Positions 1-5,782 of a stretch of DNA of 6,497 bases are shown in pieces. The position numbers were made by a program, and so were the translations under genes. Below the pieces are notes generated by a model. It ran no database searches and had not been told where the DNA came from. It saw only the letters and a program-made list of their open reading frames with translations. Numbering within the stretch: the first letter of the stretch is position 1; each line of letters begins with the position of its first letter. Source of the DNA: Maritimibacter sp. (lineage in GTDB: Bacteria; Pseudomonadota; Alphaproteobacteria; Rhodobacterales; Rhodobacteraceae); the NCBI GenBank assembly GCA_003520545.1, contig DOUP01000203.1, forward strand, positions 1 to 6,497. The letters are read 5' to 3'.

Positions 1-126
1 GTGGAAGCGCAGGTCTTTTCCCGCGCGATCCATGCCCACAGCCACCACCGCGTGTTCCTGAACGGGAACAAGACGGTGGTCTTCCCGGCATCGCCCGGCG
101 GCTATGCGTCCGAGCGTATGGGCTGA
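1..126 (+). CDS. 3' end of an unrecognised gene (partial)
   Basis: The reading frame starting at base 1 is open for 41 codons and ends at TGA 124-126. Most codons end in G or C, as in the confirmed genes here, so this looks like the true C-terminus of a protein that begins left of the window. The visible tail includes a His-rich stretch (AIHAHSHHRVF) followed by FLNGNKTVVFPASPGG and a short polar end. I do not recognise the family and assign no function. The GTG at base 1 is probably internal rather than a start. The last 25 bases overlap the 3' end of the convergent monooxygenase gene, so the two transcripts run into each other with no terminator between them. Confidence 0.5.
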   Translation: MEAQVFSRAIHAHSHHRVFLNGNKTVVFPASPGGYASERMG

Positions 127-1115
127 TTGGTCGGGAGGTCGGACATGATCTCGGCGCCGATCTCGAACGACCGAAGCCGCGCGGCATGATCGTGGATGCC
201 GGATGAGAGAATGATCTCGTCTGGCTGATACGTGTCGATAAAGCCCTGAAGCTGCTCGCGCACACGCTCCGGTTCCCCGACCGCGGTGATGCGCAGCGCG
301 TGGTTCACCATGGCTTCCTCGTCCGGGCTGGCCACGTCGCTGAACCGATCCACGGGTGCGGGCAGGGGGCCGGGTGACCCGGTGCGCAGATTGCGGAAGG
401 CCTGCTGCATCGAGGTGCGAAGCCGTATCGCCTCTTCATCAGTTTCGGCGGCGAACAGGTTCGCGGCGAGAATGAAATGGGGGGCTTCGGTAACGCCCGG
501 TTTAAAGTTCGAGCGATAGACATGCAGCGCGTCGTCCAGCGCATCGGGCGCAAAGTGGCTGGCAAAGGCATAGGGCAGCCCGAGATGTGCCGCCAGTTGC
601 GCGCCGAAAAGCGACGAGCCCAGCATGTAGACCGGCACGTTGGTGCCCGCACCCGGTATCGCCTTGATCCGCTGGCCCGGTTGCGGCTCCTGGAGGAAGT
701 CGATCAATTCGACCACATCATCCGGAAAGGTATCCGCCTGGGACATGATCCGGCGCAGCGCCCGTGCGGTCGCCATGTCGGTGCCCGGCGCGCGGCCCAC
801 GCCAAGGTCGATGCGGTCGCCATAAAGCGTGGCGAGCGTCCCGAACTGTTCCGCGACCATCAGCGGCGCATGGTTCGGGAGCATGATACCGCCCGACCCG
901 ACGCGCAGCGTCTTCGTCGCATTGGCCACATGGCCGATCAGGATCGCGGTCGCCGAAGAGGCGATGCCGGTCGAGTTATGGTGTTCTGCGAACCAATAGC
1001 GGTGATACCCCCAACCCTCGGCATGCTGGGCCAGATCGGTCGCATTGGCGAGCGCGTCGGCGGGGGTCGATCCCTCGGGGATCGGGGCGAGGTCGAGGAT
1101 GGAATAGGGAATCAT
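102..1115 (-). CDS. Luciferase-like monooxygenase, YhbW family (LLM class flavin-dependent oxidoreductase)
   Basis: The product is 337 residues, the usual size for the single-domain bacterial-luciferase-like TIM-barrel family. It is very similar in motif order to E. coli YhbW as I remember it: YSILDLAPIPEGS at the N-terminus, then GYHRYWFAEHHN (37-47), SGGIMLPNHAPL (74-85), VAEQFGTL (87-94), RIDLGVGRAPGTD (101-113), LGSSLFGAQLAA (165-176), PYAFASHFAPD (181-191) and YRSNFKP (200-206). Such proteins use reduced FMN and oxygen; the physiological substrate of YhbW proteins is unknown. No signal peptide or membrane segment is seen, so it is cytosolic. I chose the ATG at 1115 because GGAGG lies 4 nt upstream and the family begins at about this point. 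An in-frame ATG at 1160 would add 15 residues and lies inside the upstream regulator gene. It follows the LytTR gene by 17 nt and is probably cotranscribed with it. Confidence 0.93.
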   Translation of the reverse strand: MIPYSILDLAPIPEGSTPADALANATDLAQHAEGWGYHRYWFAEHHNSTGIASSATAILIGHVANATKTLRVGSGGIMLPNHAPLMVAEQFGTLATLYGDRIDLGVGRAPGTDMATARALRRIMSQADTFPDDVVELIDFLQEPQPGQRIKAIPGAGTNVPVYMLGSSLFGAQLAAHLGLPYAFASHFAPDALDDALHVYRSNFKPGVTEAPHFILAANLFAAETDEEAIRLRTSMQQAFRNLRTGSPGPLPAPVDRFSDVASPDEEAMVNHALRITAVGEPERVREQLQGFIDTYQPDEIILSSGIHDHAARLRSFEIGAEIMSDLPTNQPIRSDA

Positions 1116-1119
1116 GGGG

Positions 1120-1124
1120 CCTCC
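1120..1124 (-). promoter_or_regulatory. Ribosome binding site fixing the monooxygenase start
   Basis: On the minus strand GGAGG stands 4 nt before the ATG at 1115. No comparable Shine-Dalgarno sequence precedes the upstream in-frame ATG at 1160. This supports a 337-residue product and a 17-nt gap from the stop of the LytTR gene. Confidence 0.75.
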
Positions 1125-1132
1125 GGCGTGTG

Positions 1133-1993
1133 TCACACCGATGTGGGCTCCTGGGACCACTCTTCAAGGGACGACGTGACGGTAGGGATGTTCGGACGAC
1201 TTACCGGAAGCCGGCGACCGTCGATGAGGCGCACGAAACATTTGCGCCCGTCTTTCTCCAAGGCTTCGACGGCGTCCAATGCAACCCAGTGCGACCGATG
1301 GATCTTCAGTCCCGGATACCCTTCAAGCTCGGCGATCGCGTCCGACATCCGTTTGAGAATACGTGTCTCTCCGGCCTCGGTGACCACGTCAAGGTAATGG
1401 TCCTGCGTCGAAATCGAGAGCAGGCGATCATCGACATTGGTGTTCAGGTTGCGCAGGAAAAGCGGACGGGGTTTTGGGTCCTGAGATTTGGCCACCGGGT
1501 CTTCCAACGCGGCGTGGGGGACGGCGCCGTCGGTCGAATGGGCCAGGCGAGTCAGGCTGGCAAACGCGTTGTAGATCGGGCTCGTCAGAGTTTCCGGCGC
1601 ATTGGACCGCGGACGCAGGTATTCTTCGAAAAACGAGACCGCAAGCGTGATGATCGCAACGAAGGAGGTCCGAAAGACCACGCGTTCGAGCGACAAGGGG
1701 TCCCCATTGGCGAGCGCGTCCAACACGACGATCAGCGCTGCACCGACCGGTCCGGTCAGTAGGCTTGCAATAACGATCCGGATCAACAGGTGATTGGCAC
1801 CGCCGCGCCGAAACACGCCGCATGCCCAAAGCATCAGGTTGGCGACAACCGCGATACTGACGATCACCGCGGACCAATAGGCAAGGCGTGTGATGAATGG
1901 CATGGCTTCGAAGGTCCCGAATGGTCCGACAAGACCCGAACCACCAGACATCACACTAACAATCAGAATCTTTCGAAGAAATTCCCTTCCCAT
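1133..1993 (-). CDS. Membrane-anchored LytTR-domain DNA-binding regulator
   Basis: The product is 286 residues. The N-terminal half is hydrophobic, with four likely membrane helices at about residues 9-28, 38-60, 69-91 and 105-122. Between the first two lies the motif GPFGTF..MPF..RLAYW (23-40), which I associate with this architecture in Rhodobacterales. After a polar linker (about 127-180), the C-terminal 100 residues match a LytTR domain: LLSISTQDHYLDVVT, then RMSDAIAEL, GLKIHRSHWVALDAVEAL and GRRLPVSR. LytTR domains bind DNA direct repeats through beta-strands. Here the membrane part replaces the usual receiver domain, so it may sense a membrane or extracellular signal without a histidine kinase; that is inference. 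The ATG at 1993 has no good ribosome binding site: the nearest GGAG is 14 nt away. The true start could be elsewhere or the mRNA nearly leaderless. It is divergent from the GMC gene and likely cotranscribed with the monooxygenase. Confidence 0.9.
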   Translation of the reverse strand: MGREFLRKILIVSVMSGGSGLVGPFGTFEAMPFITRLAYWSAVIVSIAVVANLMLWACGVFRRGGANHLLIRIVIASLLTGPVGAALIVVLDALANGDPLSLERVVFRTSFVAIITLAVSFFEEYLRPRSNAPETLTSPIYNAFASLTRLAHSTDGAVPHAALEDPVAKSQDPKPRPLFLRNLNTNVDDRLLSISTQDHYLDVVTEAGETRILKRMSDAIAELEGYPGLKIHRSHWVALDAVEALEKDGRKCFVRLIDGRRLPVSRPNIPTVTSSLEEWSQEPTSV

Positions 1994-2050
1994 AACTAAC
2001 TGCGATACTCCATCTTGTTTATCGGCGCAATTTACTCGTTAAAAATATGT

Positions 2051-2065
2051 GCGACAGTTTGTTGC
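2051..2065. promoter_or_regulatory. Inverted repeat, possible operator
   Basis: GCGACA and TGTTGC are separated by GTT and are inverted copies with one mismatch. The element overlaps the weak -35-like hexamer proposed for the GMC gene, a usual place for a repressor or activator site. No regulator can be named from the sequence. Confidence 0.3.
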
Positions 2066-2083
2066 GGACTATCAGATGCCACG

Positions 2084-2097
2084 ACTAAATATCTAGT
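2084..2097. promoter_or_regulatory. AT-rich near-palindrome, possible operator or -10 region
   Basis: ACTAAATATCTAGT equals its own reverse complement at 12 of 14 positions. It lies 26 nt before the GMC start codon and overlaps the only -10-like sequences there. It could be an operator overlapping the promoter, or a chance product of AT-rich promoter DNA. Confidence 0.3.
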
Positions 2098-2113
2098 TAA
2101 TCGTCAGACACAT

Positions 2114-2119
2114 GGAGGG
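2114..2119 (+). promoter_or_regulatory. Ribosome binding site fixing the GMC start
   Basis: GGAGGG is 4 nt upstream of ATG 2124. The upstream in-frame ATG at 2112 overlaps this site, and using it would turn the ribosome binding site into coding sequence. This favours the ATG at 2124. Confidence 0.75.
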
Positions 2120-2123
2120 CGCT

Positions 2124-3725
2124 ATGGGGCAGGGTGATTGGGACTTTATCATCGTCGGCGGCGGGACTGCGGGCTGTGTTCTGGCCAATCGGTTGTCCGA
2201 AGACCCGACGAGCCGCGTCCTTTTGCTCGAAGCGGGCGGGCGTGACACCTATCCATGGATCCACATCCCGGTCGGGTATCTCTACTGCATGGGCAATCCG
2301 CGCACCGATTGGATGATGAAAACCGCCGAGGAGCCGGGGCTGAACGGACGATCTCTCGCCTACCCGCGGGGCAAGGTTCTGGGCGGCTGCACCTCGATCA
2401 ACGGCATGATCTACATGCGCGGGCAGGCGGCGGACTACGACGGCTGGCGCCAGATGGGCAATGCCGGGTGGGGTTGGGATGAGGTGCTCCCCTACTTCAA
2501 ACGGTCCGAGGATCACCATGCGGGCCAGACCTCGCTGCACGGGGCCGACGGCGAGTGGAAGGTGCAAAAGCAGCGGCTGACCTGGGACATACTCGAAGCG
2601 GTGCAGCAGGCCGCAATCGAGTTCGGCATTCCCTTCGCACCGGATTTCAACGACGGAACCAACGAAGGCGTCGGGTTCTTCGAGGTGAACCAGAACAACG
2701 GCGTGCGCTGGTCGACAGCGAAAGCGTTCCTCAAACCTGCCGAGGGCCGGGCGAACCTCAAGGTCGTCACGGGGGCCTTGGTCGAGAGCCTGATCCTCGA
2801 TGGCAAGCGCGCGGTCGGCGTGCGCTGGTTAGTCGATGGGACGCCGCAAGAGGCGCGGGTGTCGCGCGAGGTGATCCTCTCGGCCGGGTCTCTCAACTCC
2901 CCCAAGATCATGGAGCTGTCTGGCATCGGTGACCCGGAAGTTCTGTCCCAATTCGGCATCGACGTGGCCCATGCGTTACCCGGCGTTGGCAAGAACCTGC
3001 AAGATCACCTTCAAATTCGCACGGCCTACCGCGTTCAGGGCGCGAAGACGCTCAACCAACTGACCAATTCCCTGTTCGGCAAAGCCAGGATAGGCATTGA
3101 ATACGCGCTCAAACGATCTGGCCCCTTGGCGATGGCGCCCTCGCAGCTCGGCATCTTCACCAAGTCTGACGAGAGCGTCGCGACACCCGATCTCGAATAC
3201 CATGTCCAGCCGCTGACCACCGACAAGCTCGGCGACCCGTTGCATCCCTTCCCCGGCGTGACCGTCTCGGTCTGCAACCTCCGGCCCGAGAGCCGTGGGA
3301 CCAGCCACCTGCAATCCACCGACCCGGCCCAGCAGCCCGACATTCGTCTCGGTTACCTGACTTCCGAGCGGGACAAGCTGGTCGCGGTGAAAGCGGTGCA
3401 ACAGGCGCGCCAGTTGATGACCATGTCCGCGCTTCGGAAATACGCGCCGGAGGAATTCCTGCCCGGACCCGGCTGCGCCACCGACGACGATCTTCTGCGC
3501 GGCGTGGGCGACATTGCCTCTACGATTTTCCATCCCGTGGGCACGACCAAGATGGGATCGGACCCGATGGCCGTGGTCGGCCCGGACCTCAAGGTGCACG
3601 GGTTGGACGGGCTTAGGGTTGTCGACGCGGGGGTCATGCCTACCATTGTCTCCGGAAATACCGCGTCGCCCACCATTATGATTGCCGAGAAAGCTGCCGA
3701 CATGATCTGCGGGCGCTTGGCGTAA
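2124..3725 (+). CDS. GMC family FAD-dependent oxidoreductase (choline/alcohol dehydrogenase-like)
   Basis: The product is 533 residues, typical for bacterial GMC enzymes such as BetA and AlkJ. The N-terminus carries the FAD-binding Rossmann motif IIVGGGTAGCVLANRL (9-24), with the ribose-binding acidic residue in LLEAGG (Glu36). GMC signature 1 is GKVLGGCTSINGMIYMRG (83-100), and signature 2 is GSLNSPKIMELSGIG (255-269). The C-terminal catalytic pair is His470 in FHPVGTTKMG and Asn512 in VSGNTASPT. The enzyme should oxidise a primary alcohol or polyol hydroxyl with FAD and pass electrons to a quinone or other acceptor. The true substrate cannot be read from sequence. No betB, betI or transporter is adjacent, so calling it choline dehydrogenase would be unsafe. 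No signal peptide is seen. The start at 2124 is set by GGAGGG 4 nt upstream. It appears to be a single-gene transcript ending at the palindromes at 3730-3775. Confidence 0.95.
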   Translation: MGQGDWDFIIVGGGTAGCVLANRLSEDPTSRVLLLEAGGRDTYPWIHIPVGYLYCMGNPRTDWMMKTAEEPGLNGRSLAYPRGKVLGGCTSINGMIYMRGQAADYDGWRQMGNAGWGWDEVLPYFKRSEDHHAGQTSLHGADGEWKVQKQRLTWDILEAVQQAAIEFGIPFAPDFNDGTNEGVGFFEVNQNNGVRWSTAKAFLKPAEGRANLKVVTGALVESLILDGKRAVGVRWLVDGTPQEARVSREVILSAGSLNSPKIMELSGIGDPEVLSQFGIDVAHALPGVGKNLQDHLQIRTAYRVQGAKTLNQLTNSLFGKARIGIEYALKRSGPLAMAPSQLGIFTKSDESVATPDLEYHVQPLTTDKLGDPLHPFPGVTVSVCNLRPESRGTSHLQSTDPAQQPDIRLGYLTSERDKLVAVKAVQQARQLMTMSALRKYAPEEFLPGPGCATDDDLLRGVGDIASTIFHPVGTTKMGSDPMAVVGPDLKVHGLDGLRVVDAGVMPTIVSGNTASPTIMIAEKAADMICGRLA

Positions 3726-3729
3726 GAGG

Positions 3730-3753
3730 GCGAAATCGTCGCGACGATTTCGC
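3730..3753. repeat. Perfect 24-bp palindrome after the GMC gene
   Basis: The half-site GCGAAATCGTCG is followed at once by its exact reverse complement, giving 24 of 24 self-complementary bases. It starts 4 nt after the GMC stop codon. As RNA it folds into a stem of about 10 bp with a CGCG loop. It may act as the GMC terminator or 3' stabiliser, but no U-tract follows (only TTCG). It may instead be a copy of a dispersed intergenic palindrome or a dimeric protein site. The genome outside the window is needed to decide. Confidence 0.7.
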
Positions 3754-3756
3754 TTC

Positions 3757-3775
3757 GAATTCATCCCATGAATTC
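3757..3775. terminator. Second perfect stem-loop directly after the palindrome
   Basis: GAATTCAT, loop CCC, ATGAATTC: the 8-bp arms are perfectly complementary. It begins 3 nt after the 24-bp palindrome, so the two hairpins are stacked in tandem. No T-run follows, so it is not a classical intrinsic terminator. A role in ending or protecting the GMC transcript is plausible but unproven. Confidence 0.45.
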
Positions 3776-4009
3776 AATCCCGCCGGCATTCCACCATGGC
3801 GCGAGCGGAAAAAGTATAAGCCCCGAGTCCTCAACCGACTCGATTCGCTGGGAAATCAAGGATTTTCCACTTTCTCCTTTACAGGAGTCAATGAATATCA
3901 CACGATATGTTGTAGGGACGGGGCGCAAAAGACGCCACACCCAGTACAGGCAACAACCCTTTGCGTATCTGCATCCGCGCGGGGTTAACCGGGCAGAAGG
4001 GGCATCGGC
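3776..4009. other. Intergenic region with further hairpins upstream of the YbjN gene
   Basis: No convincing gene is present. Two more hairpins are visible: CGAGTC / GACTCG with a 7-nt loop (3824-3842), and GGGAAATC / GATTTTCC with loop AAG and one G-U pair (3850-3868), the latter followed by a pyrimidine-rich ACTTTCTCCTTT. A weak 4-bp stem GGCG / CGCC lies at 3922-3936. Some of this should be promoter and leader for the YbjN gene, but I see no strong -35/-10 pair. AGGAG at 3883-3887 precedes an ATG at 3891 with only 3 nt spacing. That frame has no recognisable protein and runs into the YbjN gene. Confidence 0.45.
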
Positions 4010-4513
4010 ATGGCGGCGACCGAGCATTATCTCGAATCCGAGGACCTGCATCCCATCGACATCGTGGAAACATTGGCTCAGCACCACGCTTGGGACTTTG
4101 ACCGTGTCGGTGACGATCAGATCGCAATGGCAGTCGAGGGACAGTGGCGAACCTACTCGATCACGCTCGCATGGAGCCCCTATGACGAAACCCTGCGGCT
4201 TATCTGCACTTTCGAAATGGAGCCGCCGGAGGAAAAGCTTCCGGCACTCTACGAGGCACTCAACGCGACCAACGACATGGTCTGGGACGGCGCCTTTACC
4301 TACTGGTACGAGCAGCGTCTGATGGTCTTCCGCTATGGCCTCGTTTTGGCGGGCGGCTTGATGGCGGGACCGGAGCAACTCGGGCGGCTTATCTCCTCCG
4401 CCGTGGGGAATTGCGAACGGTTCTACCCGGCGTTCCAGTTGGTAAACTGGGGTGACCAAAGCGTCGAAGCTGCCATGCAGGTCGCAATGGCCGAGGCGTA
4501 TGGGCGCGCCTGA
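4010..4513 (+). CDS. YbjN domain-containing protein
   Basis: The product is 167 residues, typical of alphaproteobacterial YbjN-domain proteins, which resemble secretion-chaperone folds. Recognisable stretches are WDFDRVGDDQIAMAVEGQWRTYSITLAWSP (28-57), the strand LRLICTFEME (62-71), LPALYEALNATNDMVWDGAFTYW (78-99) and LMVFRYGLVLAGG (104-116). The C-terminus is helical (SSAVGNCERFYPAFQLV, then EAAMQVAMAEAYGRA). No catalytic motif, signal peptide or membrane segment is visible, and the molecular function is unknown; E. coli YbjN has been linked to motility and stress phenotypes. The start ATG is preceded by AGAAGGGG with 7 nt spacing. A terminator at 4541 ends the unit, so it is probably a single-gene transcript although it sits just before the proC operon. 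Confidence 0.85.
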   Translation: MAATEHYLESEDLHPIDIVETLAQHHAWDFDRVGDDQIAMAVEGQWRTYSITLAWSPYDETLRLICTFEMEPPEEKLPALYEALNATNDMVWDGAFTYWYEQRLMVFRYGLVLAGGLMAGPEQLGRLISSAVGNCERFYPAFQLVNWGDQSVEAAMQVAMAEAYGRA

Positions 4514-4540
4514 TCTGACTTAGGTTTCATACGGGCATTT

Positions 4541-4562
4541 CGGGGGGGCTTCGGTCCCCCCG
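4541..4562 (+). terminator. Rho-independent terminator with UUCG tetraloop
   Basis: CGGGGGG pairs with CCCCCCG. Inside the stem a G-U and a C-G pair close a TTCG loop, giving a very stable 9-bp hairpin 27 nt after the YbjN stop codon. A short GTTTT follows a few bases on (4568-4572). This should end YbjN transcription and insulate the proC operon. Confidence 0.8.
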
Positions 4563-4624
4563 ATGACGTTTTGGGCCCGCGCCGTTGCACCTCCCCAGTC
4601 TCTCCCATAACGTCCCGGCAAAAC

Positions 4625-4629
4625 GGAGG
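4625..4629 (+). promoter_or_regulatory. Ribosome binding site of proC
   Basis: GGAGG is followed by 5 nt and then ATG 4635. This supports that ATG over the second in-frame ATG two codons later. The operon promoter must lie between the terminator and here (about 4563-4624), but no clear hexamer pair is visible. Confidence 0.6.
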
Positions 4630-4634
4630 CGCTT

Positions 4635-5447
4635 ATGGATATGAACACGGTGAAAGAGAAGGGTCTCGCCCTCTTGGGGTGCGGCAAGATGGGTTCGGCG
4701 ATGCTCAAGGGCTGGCTCGACGGCGGGTTGCCCCCGTCCAGCGTCTGGGTCACCGATCCGAACCCCTCTGACTGGCTCAAATCCACCGGTGTTCACCTGA
4801 ACGAAGACCTGCCCGCCGCGCCTGCCGTGGTGCTGGTCGCCGTGAAGCCGCAGATGATGGCCGACGCCCTGCCGACGCTGAAAGCCATGGGCAACGGGCC
4901 GACGCTTTTCATCTCGGTCGCCGCCGGGATCACGCTCGCCACTTACGAGGGCATGCTGGGCGATCAGACACCCATCGTGCGTGCCATGCCCAACACGCCT
5001 GCGGCCGTGGGTCGGGGCGTCACCGCGATCATCGGGAATGGCGCGGCCTCCGCCGATCACGCCGATCTCGCCGAAGCGCTGCTCACGGCCGTGGGTCAGG
5101 TCGTCCGGCTTCAGACCGAGGCACAGATGGGCGCGGTCACGGCGGTCTCCGGCTGCGGGCCTGCCTATACCTTCCACCTGATCGAAACCATGGCGGCCGC
5201 CGGCGAAGCCAATGGCCTCGCCCCGGAGCTGGCCCTGCAACTCGCCAAGGCCACCGTCGCGGGCGCTGGGTATCTGGCGGAGAACGCTGACGAAGACCCC
5301 GGCCAGCTTCGCGTCAATGTCACCTCGCCCAATGGCGTAACCCAGGCCGCGCTGGAGGTTCTGATGAACGAAGAAGACGGCTTTTCACCGCTTCTGAAAC
5401 GCGCGGTCGACGCGGCCATCAAGCGCGATCAGGAGTTGGGGGAATGA
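4635..5447 (+). CDS. proC: Pyrroline-5-carboxylate reductase
   Basis: The product is 270 residues, the usual length. ProC reduces 1-pyrroline-5-carboxylate to L-proline with NAD(P)H, the last step of proline synthesis, in the cytosol. The N-terminal Rossmann fold shows LLGCGKMGSAM (13-23), followed by VLVAVKPQ (66-73) and ISVAAGITL (93-101). RAMPNTPAAVGRG (116-128) is the conserved MPNTP segment. AVSGCGPAY (170-178) opens the C-terminal helical dimerisation and substrate domain. VNVTSPNGVTQAAL (227-240) fits the P5CR signature, with Asn and Val where SPGGTT is common; Asn is accepted in the family pattern as I recall it. It is the first gene of an operon, after the UUCG terminator, and its TGA overlaps the next ATG by 2 nt (ATGA). 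Confidence 0.97.
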   Translation: MDMNTVKEKGLALLGCGKMGSAMLKGWLDGGLPPSSVWVTDPNPSDWLKSTGVHLNEDLPAAPAVVLVAVKPQMMADALPTLKAMGNGPTLFISVAAGITLATYEGMLGDQTPIVRAMPNTPAAVGRGVTAIIGNGAASADHADLAEALLTAVGQVVRLQTEAQMGAVTAVSGCGPAYTFHLIETMAAAGEANGLAPELALQLAKATVAGAGYLAENADEDPGQLRVNVTSPNGVTQAALEVLMNEEDGFSPLLKRAVDAAIKRDQELGE

Positions 5448-5782
5448 CCGAGATCAGCTTCGACGATTTCCTCAAGGTCGAGGTCCGCAAAGGCACCGTG
5501 GTGCAAGCCGAAGACTACCCCGAAGCCCGCAAACCGGCGATCAAGCTCTGGGTCGATTTTGGCGGTGACATGGGCGTGAAAAAGTCCTCCGCCCAGATCA
5601 CCAGGCACTACACGCCCGAGACAGTCGTGGGGAAAGAGGTCATGGCCGTGACCAACTTTCCGCCCCGCCAGATCGGCAAGTTCATGTCCGAAATTCTCGT
5701 GCTCGGCGTGCCTGACGAGGACGGCGAGGTCGTGCTGATCACGCCGGACAAATCCGTCCCTGACGGCGGGCGGCTTTACTGA
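5444..5782 (+). CDS. csaA: CsaA-type tRNA-binding domain protein (putative chaperone)
   Basis: The product is 112 residues, the full length of stand-alone CsaA proteins (about 110). It is one OB-fold EMAP/tRNA-binding domain: FLKVEVRKGTVVQAEDYPEARKP (9-31), IKLWVDFGGDMGVKKSSAQI (33-52), VTNFPPRQIGKFMSEILVLG (69-88) and a C-terminal PDKSVPDGG (101-109). The KSSAQI and NFPPRQIGKFMSE motifs are diagnostic of the CsaA group as I recall it. Bacillus CsaA is a dimeric chaperone-like protein reported to bind Sec preproteins and SecA; RNA binding is suggested by fold. The same domain also occurs in MetRS and PheT, but here there is no synthetase domain. AGGAG (5431-5435) precedes the ATG by 8 nt. The ATG overlaps the proC stop, and the final A of its TGA is the A of the next gene's ATG. 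Confidence 0.92.
   Translation: MTEISFDDFLKVEVRKGTVVQAEDYPEARKPAIKLWVDFGGDMGVKKSSAQITRHYTPETVVGKEVMAVTNFPPRQIGKFMSEILVLGVPDEDGEVVLITPDKSVPDGGRLY

Larger units (their letters stand above)
1994..2111. promoter_or_regulatory. AT-rich divergent control region between LytTR and GMC genes
   Basis: This stretch is clearly richer in A/T than the flanking genes and separates two divergent genes, so it must hold promoters for both. For the leftward gene a weak candidate is TTGCGC (minus strand, 2030-2025), 17 nt, TATCGC (2007-2002). Its start point would fall only a few bases before the ATG. For the rightward gene TTGCGG (2062-2067) with TAAATA (2086-2091), spacing 18, is equally weak. Each hexamer matches sigma70 consensus at only about half its positions. 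Two near-palindromes inside are listed separately. I see no clear pair of LytTR-type direct repeats. Confidence 0.55.

Noticed and set aside
477..1397. Long plus-strand open frame of 306 codons
   Set aside because: It is antisense to the YhbW-type and LytTR genes. Its Arg/Gly/His-rich composition with no domain is typical of a shadow frame in GC-rich DNA.
2124..3725. Naming the GMC enzyme betA (choline dehydrogenase)
   Set aside because: GMC motifs alone do not give substrate, and no betB, betI or choline transporter is adjacent.
3730..3753. The palindrome as insertion-sequence end, attachment site or CRISPR repeat
   Set aside because: No transposase or integrase, no target duplication and no second copy in the window.
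2976..3764. Long minus-strand open frame of 262 codons across the GMC gene 3' half
   Set aside because: The plus strand encodes the GMC catalytic motifs here. The antisense product has shadow composition and would begin inside the palindrome region.
3776..4009. tRNA or known riboswitch in the gap
   Set aside because: The visible stems do not assemble into a cloverleaf, and I recognise no T-arm or conserved riboswitch core.
3768..4322. Open frame of 184 codons on the plus strand, overlapping the YbjN gene; an internal ATG at 3891 has AGGAG 3 nt upstream
   Set aside because: The protein is rich in Arg/Ser/Pro with no recognisable domain, more than half of it overlaps the convincing YbjN frame, and the AGGAG spacing is too short for efficient use.
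3761..4459. Minus-strand open frame of 232 codons opposite the YbjN gene
   Set aside because: It has no recognisable domain and is antisense to a recognised family, with no support for a start site.
4527..5240. Minus-strand open frame of 237 codons opposite proC
   Set aside because: It is a shadow of proC: Arg/Gly/His-rich and without motifs, and it would cross the UUCG terminator.
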